NCBI GenBank assembly: GCA_903859225.1
Contig: CAIOLV010000050.1
Span: forward strand, 1-15,626
DNA: 15,626 bases
Source: an uncultured bacterium
GTDB lineage: Bacteria; Bipolaricaulota; Bipolaricaulia; UBA7950; UBA9294
Direction of reading: 5' to 3'
Shown: positions 1-6,605 of the stretch, piece after piece
Layout of the letters: each line of letters begins with the position of its first letter
Position numbering within the stretch: the stretch's first letter is position 1
The notes under the pieces: model-generated
Told to the model about the DNA's origin: nothing
The model's database searches: none
Seen by the model: only the letters and a program-made list of their open reading frames with translations
Made by a program: the position numbers and the translations under genes

Positions 1-720
1 CTCGACCTCATGCCACGGCATGCCGGTGATGCGGGTGTACTCGCGGAGGTAGAGCCGAAGGAAGAGACGCCGAGCCAACGCCATGGGAACGCGCACTCGC
101 CACGGCGTGCCGGGCGGGAACCCGCCGTGGCGAGCGAGAAGCACAGTTCGCGCCACGTCGGCAGCTGCGGCGCCTCTCGTGACGGGTTCCCAGTCAACGA
201 TGACCGGTCCGCGTCGACTCAAGAGGACGTTGTCCGGATGGAAGTCGCCGTGGCAGACCACGCCATCATCGGGGAGAAGGGCGAGCGCGCGGCGCGCCCG
301 CCCAGCGAGCTGCGGCCCGGCGACGTCTGCGGCGCGGTCGATCGCGCCGCCAATGGCTCGACGCTGCTCGGGAAGCGACGGAATCCGCGTCGAGTGCATG
401 GCGGCGTGGAGGCGTGCGAACTGCCGACTGTAGCGGCGTACGCGCCACGGGCGGCGGGCCATCTCGCGCAGCATCGAGACCCCGTCGATGCGCTCAGCCA
501 GGATTCCACATCGGCCATCTTGCTCAAGCACGCCATCAGGCGAGCCGGCATCGTAGACCGCGGGCGCTGCCAGTCCGGCGTTGGAGACAAGGCGCGCGAC
601 ACGGAATTCCTTTGCGGCTCCGTCCCGCCCGAATCCGGCGCGGTACAACTTGAGGACCCGCCCGTCACTCCAGGCGAAGACCTCGGCCGTCCTTCCCTCG
701 GCAATCCGTTCACGATCCAT
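1..720 (-). CDS. APH-family small-molecule kinase (aminoglycoside phosphotransferase/choline-kinase fold), C-terminus cut by window edge
   Basis: Translating the minus strand from ATG at 718-720 gives 240 residues with no stop before the window edge. The ATP-binding lysine is in VLKLYR (K24), followed by a hinge-like segment GILAERIDG (72-80). The catalytic loop is CHGDFHPDN (156-164, D159 and N164) and the metal-binding DWE is at 176-178. This order is the protein-kinase-like fold of the APH family, which phosphorylates hydroxyl groups of small molecules such as aminoglycosides, choline or homoserine; the substrate cannot be read here. The start is supported by GGGGAG about 7 nt upstream. 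It lies 97 nt downstream of the HAD phosphatase gene on the same strand, so the two may be co-transcribed. All visible motifs are intact. Antibiotic resistance should not be assumed. Confidence 0.85.
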   Translation of the reverse strand, partial: MDRERIAEGRTAEVFAWSDGRVLKLYRAGFGRDGAAKEFRVARLVSNAGLAAPAVYDAGSPDGVLEQDGRCGILAERIDGVSMLREMARRPWRVRRYSRQFARLHAAMHSTRIPSLPEQRRAIGGAIDRAADVAGPQLAGRARRALALLPDDGVVCHGDFHPDNVLLSRRGPVIVDWEPVTRGAAAADVARTVLLARHGGFPPGTPWRVRVPMALARRLFLRLYLREYTRITGMPWHEVE

Positions 721-758
721 CTCTTGTCTCCCCAGGGCCTACGCTCAGCCCCCCGTTC

Positions 759-790
759 GTACGACCAGGGCGCGCCCGCTGCGATCGTAC
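759..790. repeat. Nested inverted repeat between the HAD and APH genes
   Basis: GTACGA (759-764) and TCGTAC (785-790) form an inverted repeat around a perfect 10-bp palindrome GGGCGCGCCC (768-777). It fills the only gap between two same-strand genes. No T-run follows on the minus strand, so it is not a classical intrinsic terminator. An operator, an RNA processing site or chance in GC-rich DNA are all possible. Confidence 0.4.
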
Positions 791-817
791 CGCCCTGCCC
801 GCCTTGCCGCAGCCGCA

Positions 818-1504
818 CTAGGCACGGCGCCGCGGGGCACGCCGTACGCCTGCGAGCCGGAAGACGATGTCGGGCAACTCCCCGAACGAGCCGATGCAGG
901 CGTCGGCCGCCGTGAGTTCTCCCTCGCGCGCATAGCCGTAGGACGCCCCCACCATCGTGCAGCCGTTCGCACGCGCGGCCGCGACGTCGTGATAGCGGTC
1001 TCCGACCATGATGGGCAGCCGATCCGGGTTCTCTCGCATGAGGTCGCCAACCCGCTCGGACTTTGTGCGGCCGCCAGGTTCGAGCGTGCTCAGCCGGGCG
1101 AAGAGGTCACCGATTCCGCCGCGCGTCATCACCGCGTCCACGTAACGGCGGTCGCCGTTGGTGCACAGGGTGAGCGCACAGCCTCGGCGCGCGAGCTCGC
1201 GCAACGTCTCGGGGACCCCGTCGTAGAGCTCCCCGTGCCGGCGGATTGCCTCCAACTCGACGCGTCCGATCTCGTCCTGCAATTCGGACCGCCCGATGCG
1301 AAACCCCTGCGGAACGAGCCAGTCGAGAAGCGTGTCGAATGTCTCGCCAACCATGGCGAGGATTGCTTCGTCACCCGGGTGCGCGACGCCGTGGTCCTCG
1401 TACACGCGGCGCATCGTTCGGATGAACGACGACTCCGTCCGGTAGAGGGTTCCATCGAGGTCGAAGATCAAGAGTGGCGCCGCATGCGCCGATTCGATCA
1501 TCAT
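818..1504 (-). CDS. HAD-superfamily phosphatase, phosphoglycolate-phosphatase-like
   Basis: A 228-residue protein with all four HAD motifs. Motif I is FDLDGTL (nucleophile D15, acid/base D17), motif II is TLCTNGD (T115), the motif III lysine is K148, and motif IV is VGDRYHD (D169, D173). The helical insert between motifs I and II (about residues 25-95) is a C1-type cap, as in the Gph/PGMB/pyrophosphatase PpaX group. It probably hydrolyses a small phosphorylated metabolite; the substrate is unknown. Two adjacent ATGs (1502-1504 and 1499-1501) are possible starts, with no Shine-Dalgarno sequence before either. A sigma70-like promoter ends 6 nt before the first ATG, so the transcript may be leaderless. 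The gene diverges from the MFS gene and precedes the APH-family kinase. It ends in TAG. Confidence 0.88.
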   Translation of the reverse strand: MMIESAHAAPLLIFDLDGTLYRTESSFIRTMRRVYEDHGVAHPGDEAILAMVGETFDTLLDWLVPQGFRIGRSELQDEIGRVELEAIRRHGELYDGVPETLRELARRGCALTLCTNGDRRYVDAVMTRGGIGDLFARLSTLEPGGRTKSERVGDLMRENPDRLPIMVGDRYHDVAAARANGCTMVGASYGYAREGELTAADACIGSFGELPDIVFRLAGVRRAPRRRA

Positions 1505-1510
1505 GCGGAG

Positions 1511-1539
1511 ACGGTAACCTGGTCGTGTCGAGGCCTCAA
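1511..1539 (-). promoter_or_regulatory. Predicted sigma70-like promoter of the HAD gene
   Basis: Reading the minus strand, TTGAGG (1534-1539) is followed by a 17-nt spacer and TACCGT (1511-1516). Only 6 nt separate the -10 box from the ATG, so transcription would begin at or next to the start codon. The arrangement matches the lspA promoter in this window. Confidence 0.5.
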
Positions 1540-1606
1540 CCGCCCTCTGGGCCTGTCGACGGCGGACCCATTGAACCCTGCGGTGGGATCCGCCGACTCA
1601 CTACCC

Positions 1607-1611
1607 GGAGG
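1607..1611 (+). promoter_or_regulatory. Shine-Dalgarno site deciding the MFS start
   Basis: GGAGG lies 5 nt before ATG 1617. An upstream in-frame GTG at 1611 overlaps this site and cannot use it, so ATG 1617 is preferred. Confidence 0.7.
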
Positions 1612-1616
1612 TGGCC

Positions 1617-2909
1617 ATGACGTACGGGATTCCTTGGCGAGCCGACCGTTGGCGCGGGCGGTTCTTCACCATCTGGAGCGGTCAGGCGTTCTCGCTCTTC
1701 GGAAGCCAGCTCGTGCAATTCGCGCTCGTGTGGTGGCTCACCGAGAAGACCGGGTCGGGCGTCGTCCTGACGCTGGCCACGCTCGCCGCCGTCTTGCCCC
1801 AGGTCGTGTTGGGTCCGTTTGTCGGAACCCTCGTGGACCGCTGGGATCGAAGACTGACGATGATCCTCGCCGACGGAAGCGTCGCGCTGACGACGCTCGG
1901 CCTCGTCGTCTTGTTTGCCCTCGGGCTGGGGCGCGTCGAGCACATCTACATCGCGCTTTTCTTGCGATCGATTGGCGGCGGATTCCATTGGCCCGCCATG
2001 CGAGCGTCGACGACGTTGATGGTCCCGGAAGAGCAACTCAGCCGAGTCGCCGGACTCAACCAGACGCTGCAGGGGGCCATGGCGATCGTCGCTCCTCCCG
2101 TCGGCGCCGCTCTCCTCGCGTTCCTCCCCCTGCAAGCGATCCTCGCCGTGGATGTCGTGACCGCACTCATGGCGATCCTGCCGCTGCTCGTTCTGCAGAT
2201 TCCGTCGCTTGAGCGGCAGGCGACGCGCGTCGCAGCGACGTTCCTGCGCGACTTGTCCGAGGGATTCCGGTTCGTCATCTCCTGGCGCGGCCTTCTCGCT
2301 ACCGCGGGCATTGCTGCGTTCCTCAACTTCCTCATGGCTCCGGCCGCCTCGCTCTTGCCGCTGCTCGTCTCGCGCCACTTCCATGGGACCGCGGCGCACT
2401 TCGCCGCAGCGAACATGGCGTTCGGAGTCGGCGTGGTGGCGGGGGGCGCCATTCTCGCAGTGTGGGGCGGTTTCCGTCGCCGGATGGTCACCTCGCTCGC
2501 TGCGATCATCCTCATGGGAGTGACAACACTCGCCGTCGGACTCGCCCCCTCGGCGTTTTTCGCCGTGGCGGTCGTTGCGATGGGACTCACTGGCATCGCT
2601 CAATCGATGGCCAACGGACCGATCGGCGCCGCCCTTCAGGCGAGCGTGCCGCCAGAGCTTCAGGGCCGCGTGTTCACGTTGGTTTCGGCAGGAGCCGCCG
2701 CCATGATGCCGCTCGGCCTGGCTCTTGCTGGCCCTCTCTCGGACATCGTCGGACCGAACGTCTGGTTCCTCCTCGCAGGAGGTTCGTCTCTTCTGCTCGG
2801 CATCGCCGGCCTGTTCGTCCCCGCGATCGTGCGCCTCGAGGAGCGCGGCGCCGAGCTCGCCGCTCAAGCCGCATCGGCCCGAGAAGCCGCGGCGGACGCG
2901 GATCCGTAG
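1617..2909 (+). CDS. MFS transporter, DHA3/MFS_3-type exporter (EntS / macrolide-efflux-like)
   Basis: A 430-residue polytopic membrane protein with hydrophobic helices along its length, about 12 as expected for the major facilitator superfamily. The loop between helices 2 and 3 carries the MFS motif A as GTLVDRWDRR (residues 70-79), with the characteristic Asp-Arg and paired Arg. The N-terminus (FFTIWSGQAFSLFGSQLVQFALVWWL) and the GLNQTLQG segment resemble the MFS_3/DHA3 branch, which includes EntS-like siderophore exporters and macrolide efflux pumps. It probably exports a small hydrophobic compound using the proton gradient; the substrate is unknown. The C-terminal tail is Ala/Glu-rich. 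The gene stands alone, divergent from the HAD gene and 112 nt before the DUF2807-like gene. No strong promoter is visible in 1505-1616 on this strand. It ends in TAG. Confidence 0.9.
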   Translation: MTYGIPWRADRWRGRFFTIWSGQAFSLFGSQLVQFALVWWLTEKTGSGVVLTLATLAAVLPQVVLGPFVGTLVDRWDRRLTMILADGSVALTTLGLVVLFALGLGRVEHIYIALFLRSIGGGFHWPAMRASTTLMVPEEQLSRVAGLNQTLQGAMAIVAPPVGAALLAFLPLQAILAVDVVTALMAILPLLVLQIPSLERQATRVAATFLRDLSEGFRFVISWRGLLATAGIAAFLNFLMAPAASLLPLLVSRHFHGTAAHFAAANMAFGVGVVAGGAILAVWGGFRRRMVTSLAAIILMGVTTLAVGLAPSAFFAVAVVAMGLTGIAQSMANGPIGAALQASVPPELQGRVFTLVSAGAAAMMPLGLALAGPLSDIVGPNVWFLLAGGSSLLLGIAGLFVPAIVRLEERGAELAAQAASAREAAADADP

Positions 2910-3021
2910 TCACGGCGGAGCCAGGCACCGGCCGCCTGAACCCGAAGCGACTGTTCGGCCACTCATCTCTGTCAGAGCCATAACAAGGCATGACGCGGTA
3001 GGATCATGAAGAGGAGGGAGC

Positions 3022-3819
3022 ATGGGCATTTTCGGTCGGGATCTCGGATCGCAGAAGAGGGAGGAGAGGCAGGTCGACGCGTTTGACCAGATCCGTCTCG
3101 ACGGAGTGGGCGAGGTCGATGTTCGCCTGGGGGACGCGGACCACATCGTCGTCGAGGCCCCCGAAGAGTTGCTCGACGACATCGAGACTCGCGTTGAGCG
3201 GGGAGTCCTGGAACTAGGTCTGCGCGACGGACACATCACTCACTCCTGGAGAGGCATCAGAATCCGGTTCGAGGTCACGGCCCGCACCCTGCGCGGATTG
3301 GCCATTGACGGCAGCGGGAGCATCGATGCGCCCCAACTCCGTTCGGATTCCCTCGGCGTCTCAATCGACGGCGCGGGCCGCATCACGATCCAGGAAGCCG
3401 TCGCGACGCGACTGCACATTTCAATCGACGGAGCGGGGCGCGTGTCCCTCGGTACAGCGAAAGCGCGCGAGACGCGCTGCCAGATCGACGGCGCCGGAAC
3501 GATCGATCTGGGTGGTCTCGAAGGCGATGAGGCCCAGATCGGCATTGACGGGCACGGCCGTGTAACCGCCGCGGGCACGGTTCATCGCCTCGCGATTGTC
3601 ATCGATGGGACCGGCGAGGCGGATACGCGCGGTCTCCAGGCAAACACCGTCGAAGTGCGCATCGACGGTGTTGGAAAGGTTCGCACCCGCGCCGAGGAAA
3701 CGCTCGATGTGCGCGTCGACGGATTCGGGCGAGTCGAGTATGCCGGCAATCCCCGTGTCCATCAGCGGATTGATGGCTCCGGCCGGGTGGTCCGCGCCAC
3801 GGAAGCATCGCAGAGCTAG
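3022..3819 (+). CDS. DUF2807-like (GIN domain) beta-helix repeat protein without export signal
   Basis: A 265-residue protein whose second half is a ladder of IDGxG repeats at residues 95, 115, 135, 155, 175, 194, 214, 232 and 250, so 18-20 residues per repeat. A related LDGVG lies at 26-30. Alternating short beta strands and Gly turns are typical of DUF2807 (putative auto-transporter adhesin head GIN domain), which forms a right-handed beta helix. Known members usually carry a signal peptide or lipobox. This one begins MGIFGRDLGSQKREE, hydrophilic, and an in-frame TGA at 3007-3009 rules out an N-terminal extension, so it is probably cytoplasmic. The start has a strong AGGAGGGA site 4 nt upstream. 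A TAGGAT element at 2999-3004 could be a -10 box. Function unknown. It ends in TAG. Confidence 0.8.
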   Translation: MGIFGRDLGSQKREERQVDAFDQIRLDGVGEVDVRLGDADHIVVEAPEELLDDIETRVERGVLELGLRDGHITHSWRGIRIRFEVTARTLRGLAIDGSGSIDAPQLRSDSLGVSIDGAGRITIQEAVATRLHISIDGAGRVSLGTAKARETRCQIDGAGTIDLGGLEGDEAQIGIDGHGRVTAAGTVHRLAIVIDGTGEADTRGLQANTVEVRIDGVGKVRTRAEETLDVRVDGFGRVEYAGNPRVHQRIDGSGRVVRATEASQS

Positions 3820-3861
3820 GCCAACAGGTCACGCAGTCTCGCTCCGGTCTGTCGCCGGCCA

Positions 3862-3885
3862 CCGAAGTTGCGGCTCCCTTCGGCC
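3862..3885. promoter_or_regulatory. Dyad CCGAAG/TTCGGCC inside the promoter of the secreted-protein gene
   Basis: CCGAAG (3862-3867) and TTCGGCC (3879-3885) are inverted and lie directly against the TATAAT box. A similar dyad, CCGAAG (2942-2947) and TTCGGCC (2954-2960), lies upstream of the DUF2807-like gene. The shared sequence suggests an operator for one regulator, but the half-sites are short and the spacing differs (11 nt against 6 nt). Confidence 0.3.
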
Positions 3886-3891
3886 TATAAT
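3886..3891 (+). promoter_or_regulatory. Perfect TATAAT -10 box of the secreted-protein gene
   Basis: A consensus TATAAT stands out in GC-rich intergenic DNA, 16 nt before the ATG at 3908. No good -35 box is seen at 16-18 nt spacing; a TTGCGG lies too close (12 nt). The predicted leader would be about 10 nt. Activator dependence is an inference. Confidence 0.5.
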
Positions 3892-3907
3892 GGCACAGCG
3901 GTGAGCC

Positions 3908-4792
3908 ATGAAGCGACGCGTCTTCGGCGTGGTTGGGACGATCCTCATCTTCTCGGCTCTGGCGGCCTCCGCCGCCGCGTGGAAGGAAGTGCGCTGGAGC
4001 GCCGACCTTGCGGTCCACCCGAGGACAGGCGAACCAGCAGTCTACTTCTCGGTCATCCTCCAATACGATCCGCTCCCGCACCGGGTCGATCTTTCGGTGT
4101 CCTGGGCCGTCTATGCGCTGGTGGATGGACGAGAGGTGGCCGTCGATTCCCTGGCCTCGTCCTCGGCGGAGGACGCCTCGATCGGGAAGCTCTACCTCAT
4201 GTCGCCACCCGTGCCCGTCGAACCCGGGAAGGCGTACGGTGCTCATCTCATTGTCCAGGACAAGGCCAACAACCTCACCTACCGCCGGGACTTCCAGTAC
4301 CTCGCCCCGCTCGTCGTCCCCATCGGCCTACATCTCCAAGGGTGGGACGGATCGAGCGCCATCGATCTCACGGGCGTCGCCGACGAGGAGCTCGAGGATC
4401 TCGTCACGATCTACAATCACCTCAAGACGTACGTGCAGACGGCGTCCGAGCAGGCGCTGGAAGCGTTTCTGACGGCACCGCTCCCTCCTGAGGACGCATA
4501 CCCGGCCGTCGTTCTGCTCGTGCCCACCGCCGGACTCTCAACAAACCTCGGAGGGGCCACCGGAGTCACCCTGACGGTGGCGCAGGTGTTCACGATGTAC
4601 GCCGTGCCGTCTGCAGATGCTGTCCTCGCGTTCCGCGCGCAGGTCGCGGCGTTCGCCCAACCGATTCTCGGAGCCGCCTACGTCGGGAACGGCGACCTCG
4701 GCACACTCACCGGGAAGCGCGTCTTCGTCGACAAGACCGCATGGGCCGTGCTGCAGGCGGCAGCCGGCGAGTGGGCCCAGCGGACGAAGTAG
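3908..4792 (+). CDS. Secreted protein of unknown function
   Basis: A 294-residue protein that I do not recognise. It begins with a classical signal peptide: MKRR, a hydrophobic core (VFGVVGTILIFSALAASAAA) and small residues before WKEV, so cleavage is likely near residue 24. Residues about 25-140 are rich in beta-type segments (such as VYFSVILQY and VDLSVSWAVYAL), possibly an Ig-like or beta-sandwich domain. Residues about 160-290 look mostly helical (DEELEDLVTIYNHLKTYV, SADAVLAFRAQVAAFAQPIL). There is no cysteine lipobox and no LPXTG or obvious catalytic motif. A weak GGTGAG site precedes the ATG. The gene follows the DUF2807-like gene with its own TATAAT box and converges on the lamin-tail gene with 3 nt between stops. 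It ends in TAG. Membership of a lineage-specific family is possible. Confidence 0.75.
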   Translation: MKRRVFGVVGTILIFSALAASAAAWKEVRWSADLAVHPRTGEPAVYFSVILQYDPLPHRVDLSVSWAVYALVDGREVAVDSLASSSAEDASIGKLYLMSPPVPVEPGKAYGAHLIVQDKANNLTYRRDFQYLAPLVVPIGLHLQGWDGSSAIDLTGVADEELEDLVTIYNHLKTYVQTASEQALEAFLTAPLPPEDAYPAVVLLVPTAGLSTNLGGATGVTLTVAQVFTMYAVPSADAVLAFRAQVAAFAQPILGAAYVGNGDLGTLTGKRVFVDKTAWAVLQAAAGEWAQRTK

Positions 4793-4795
4793 GCG

Positions 4796-5284
4796 TTAGG
4801 CGTTCGCCGCGTTCTTCGTCCCATCGCGCAGAAGCCACAGCGGAAGGAGCGGGTCGCCTCCGTCAGGAACCCGCTGCCACGTCTTGGCGTTGTCGTAGAC
4901 GTCGCGGAAAGCGGGCGTTTCGTCGATCACGGCGCCCGCGGCGTCCAGGAGCCGAATGACGGTGTTCGCATCATTGCGCAGCCGGAGACCCTCGTAGCGG
5001 AAGACAACGCGCTGGCCCGGACGGATGACGAGGCTCTCCGTCGCGATGATCTCCACGCCGTCGATCGGGTAGTCATAGGTCAGCGACCATCCCACAACGT
5101 CGACCGTCGTCGAGCCGACGTTGAGGAGCTCCACCCACTCTGCATCGCGATCGAGACCGTTCGGATTGAGCTCAACCTCGTTGATCACAATGGTGCGCGC
5201 CGCCGGGGCGTCCGCGGCGAAAGCCGCAAAGAGAGTCCCGAGAAGCACACAGGCGAGAAGAACGACCATCCCTCTGACGCGCAT
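4796..5284 (-). CDS. Secreted lamin-tail-domain (LTD) protein
   Basis: A 162-residue protein starting at ATG 5282-5284, with a textbook AAAGGAGG site (5288-5295) just upstream; the open frame extends further but without such a site. It has an N-terminal signal peptide (MRVRGMVVLLACVLLGTLFAAFA, cleavage probably near residue 24). A single LTD follows: IVINEVELNPNG, the EWVELLN segment, VGWSLTY, and a C-terminal TWQRVPDGGD with a final NAANA. LTDs in bacteria are Ig-like extracellular domains often found on nucleases and surface proteins; here the domain stands alone, so it may be a binding or structural surface protein. It lies 19 nt after the FAH gene, so the two are probably co-transcribed although no shared function is evident. 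It is the only gene here ending in TAA. Confidence 0.82.
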   Translation of the reverse strand: MRVRGMVVLLACVLLGTLFAAFAADAPAARTIVINEVELNPNGLDRDAEWVELLNVGSTTVDVVGWSLTYDYPIDGVEIIATESLVIRPGQRVVFRYEGLRLRNDANTVIRLLDAAGAVIDETPAFRDVYDNAKTWQRVPDGGDPLLPLWLLRDGTKNAANA

Positions 5285-5303
5285 GGGCCTCCTTTGCGCC
5301 GTC

Positions 5304-6029
5304 TCACTCCACCGGGTTCCGCAGGATGCCGATCCCATCGATCTCCACCTCTACGATGTCGCCCGGCGACAGCCGGCCCACTCCGGCAGGGGTTCCCGTG
5401 GCAATGACGTCGCCGGGTTCGAGCGTCATGAACGACGTGATCTCCTCGATGAGGTTCGCAATGGGGAAGATGAACGCACTCGTCCAACCGTCCTGCTTCT
5501 GCTGCCCGTTCAGGCGCAGCCGGACGTGGAATGGCTCTTCCAACTCGTCCGGAGTCACCAAGACCGGGCCGAGCGGCGCCGACGTGTCGAACGCCTTGGC
5601 GCGCACCCAGCTCTTCTCCCACTTCTGGGCGACGCGGTCGGAGATGTCGTTGAGGCACGTGTAGCCGAGAATGACGTCCTGCGCCCGCTCCGCCGACACA
5701 TCACGGCAGCGGCGCCCAATGACCACGGCCAACTCCGCCTCGTAGTGGACGTCCTCGCTCTTCGGCAGGACGATCGCTTCCCCATGCCCGATCACCGCGG
5801 ACGGCGGCTTGAGGAACAGGAGTGGACGCTCCGGCACCTCGTTGCCCAACTCCGCGGCGTGCGCGGCGTAGTTACGCCCGACGCACACGATCTTGGTCGG
5901 CATGCACGGCGCCGCCAGGCGAACGGCCTCGAGCGGAACCCGCATCGCGCCCGATCGCACCACACCGTCTTCCAGGACTCCGTCTCTCACCACGTCGCTT
6001 CCCGGAGCCCAAAACCTGACACGCTTCAT
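5304..6029 (-). CDS. Fumarylacetoacetate hydrolase (FAH) family protein
   Basis: A 241-residue protein of the FAH/FAHD1/HpcE fold. The segment CVGRNYAAHAAELG (49-62) and FLKPPSAVIGHGEAIVLP (72-89) begin the catalytic domain. The metal ligands are E97 and E99 in HYEAELAVVIG and D128 in LNDISDR, and the glycine-rich GTPAGVG is at 212-218. Members hydrolyse or decarboxylate 2-oxo acids such as acylpyruvates, oxaloacetate or homoprotocatechuate-pathway intermediates. The substrate cannot be assigned; length and motifs fit FAHD1-like acylpyruvase/oxaloacetate decarboxylase or the HpcE isomerase. The start has a strong GAGGAGGG (6033-6040) and a good promoter. It is first in a two-gene unit with the LTD gene and diverges from lspA. 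It ends in TGA. Confidence 0.9.
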   Translation of the reverse strand: MKRVRFWAPGSDVVRDGVLEDGVVRSGAMRVPLEAVRLAAPCMPTKIVCVGRNYAAHAAELGNEVPERPLLFLKPPSAVIGHGEAIVLPKSEDVHYEAELAVVIGRRCRDVSAERAQDVILGYTCLNDISDRVAQKWEKSWVRAKAFDTSAPLGPVLVTPDELEEPFHVRLRLNGQQKQDGWTSAFIFPIANLIEEITSFMTLEPGDVIATGTPAGVGRLSPGDIVEVEIDGIGILRNPVE

Positions 6030-6050
6030 GATCCCTCCTCACATGCTCAC

Positions 6051-6079
6051 ACCGTACCCAGCCGAGCGCTGCCCGTCAA
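6051..6079 (-). promoter_or_regulatory. Predicted sigma70-like promoter of the FAH-LTD unit
   Basis: On the minus strand, TTGACG (6074-6079), a 17-nt spacer, then TACGGT (6051-6056). The start site should fall near 6044, leaving a leader of about 15 nt containing the strong ribosome binding site. It diverges from the lspA promoter, whose -35 hexamer is 20 bp away. Confidence 0.65.
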
Positions 6080-6099
6080 CGCGCGACCCTGATCCTGTC

Positions 6100-6128
6100 T
6101 TGACGCATGCCTGTCCCTCGGATACGCT
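6100..6128 (+). promoter_or_regulatory. Predicted sigma70-like promoter of lspA, probably leaderless
   Basis: TTGACG (6100-6105), a 17-nt spacer, then TACGCT (6123-6128). The lspA ATG is at 6138, only 9 nt after the -10 box, so the start site would lie within about 3 nt of the ATG. No Shine-Dalgarno sequence fits in between. Confidence 0.65.
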
Positions 6129-6137
6129 CGCCGCACC

Positions 6138-6605
6138 ATGCTTGCCGCCGCGTTCGTGACTCTCGCTACCGTCCTGCTTGCGCTGGATCGGATCACCAAG
6201 GCGTGGGCCACGAGGACGTTGGTGCTTGGCGACCCACATCCGCTGATCGGAAACGTCATTCGCCTGACGCGGGTCCACAACAGCGGCGGTGCATTCGGCG
6301 TCCTCGCAGGGAAGCCGGCCTTGTTCATCGCCGTGTCAATGGTCATCGCCGTCGCGGCGGTCGTCGCCTTCGTCGTGCTTCGCGGCCGCCGGCCCTTCCT
6401 GCGCCTCGCGCTCGTCTTCGTCTTCGTCGGCGCAGTGGGAAACCTCATTGATCGGCTGACGATCGGTTACGTGGTCGATTTCTTCGAAGTCGTCGGATTC
6501 CCGGTGTTCAACGTCGCCGATTCCTGCGTCACGGTCGGCGCGATCCTCCTCGTCCTCTACGCCCTCGTGGGAGGTGGACGGCCATCGACCTCTCCGGAAA
6601 GCTGA
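6138..6605 (+). CDS. lspA: Lipoprotein signal peptidase (signal peptidase II)
   Basis: A 155-residue inner-membrane aspartyl protease that cleaves the signal peptide of prolipoproteins after lipid modification of the +1 cysteine. Family motifs are in order: DRITK (17-21), HNSGGAFG (47-54), GNLIDRLTIGYVVDF (101-115, catalytic D114) and FPVFNVADS (121-129, catalytic D128). Four hydrophobic segments are visible (about 2-16, 60-81, 88-103 and 130-145), as in the family, and the length is normal. No Shine-Dalgarno sequence precedes the ATG, consistent with the close promoter. The 3' end overlaps tmk by up to 22 nt depending on the tmk start. It ends in TGA. Confidence 0.96.
   Translation: MLAAAFVTLATVLLALDRITKAWATRTLVLGDPHPLIGNVIRLTRVHNSGGAFGVLAGKPALFIAVSMVIAVAAVVAFVVLRGRRPFLRLALVFVFVGAVGNLIDRLTIGYVVDFFEVVGFPVFNVADSCVTVGAILLVLYALVGGGRPSTSPES
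6570..6575 (+). promoter_or_regulatory. Shine-Dalgarno site for tmk inside the lspA 3' end
   Basis: GGAGGT lies 8 nt before the ATC codon at 6584, a normal distance. It is 26 nt before the alternative CTG at 6602, which is too far. It therefore favours the ATC as the tmk start. Confidence 0.5.

Noticed and set aside
1..720. Antibiotic-resistance aminoglycoside phosphotransferase
   Set aside because: Only the general APH fold motifs are visible; the family covers many substrates and the context is not a resistance cassette.
1611..1613. GTG start for the MFS gene
   Set aside because: It overlaps the GGAGG site, whereas ATG 1617 is at the right distance from it.
581..2212. Plus-strand open frame (543 codons) across the APH/HAD region into the MFS gene
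   Set aside because: It is antisense to the HAD and kinase genes and out of frame with the MFS gene, whose motifs are clear.
1536..2867. Minus-strand open frame (443 codons) opposite the MFS gene
   Set aside because: Highly charged, low-complexity protein with no domain, complementary to an intact membrane transporter.
3361..3450. DNA-level tandem repeat in the DUF2807-like gene as a separate element
   Set aside because: The 60-nt similarity follows from the IDGAG protein repeats and is not kept outside them.
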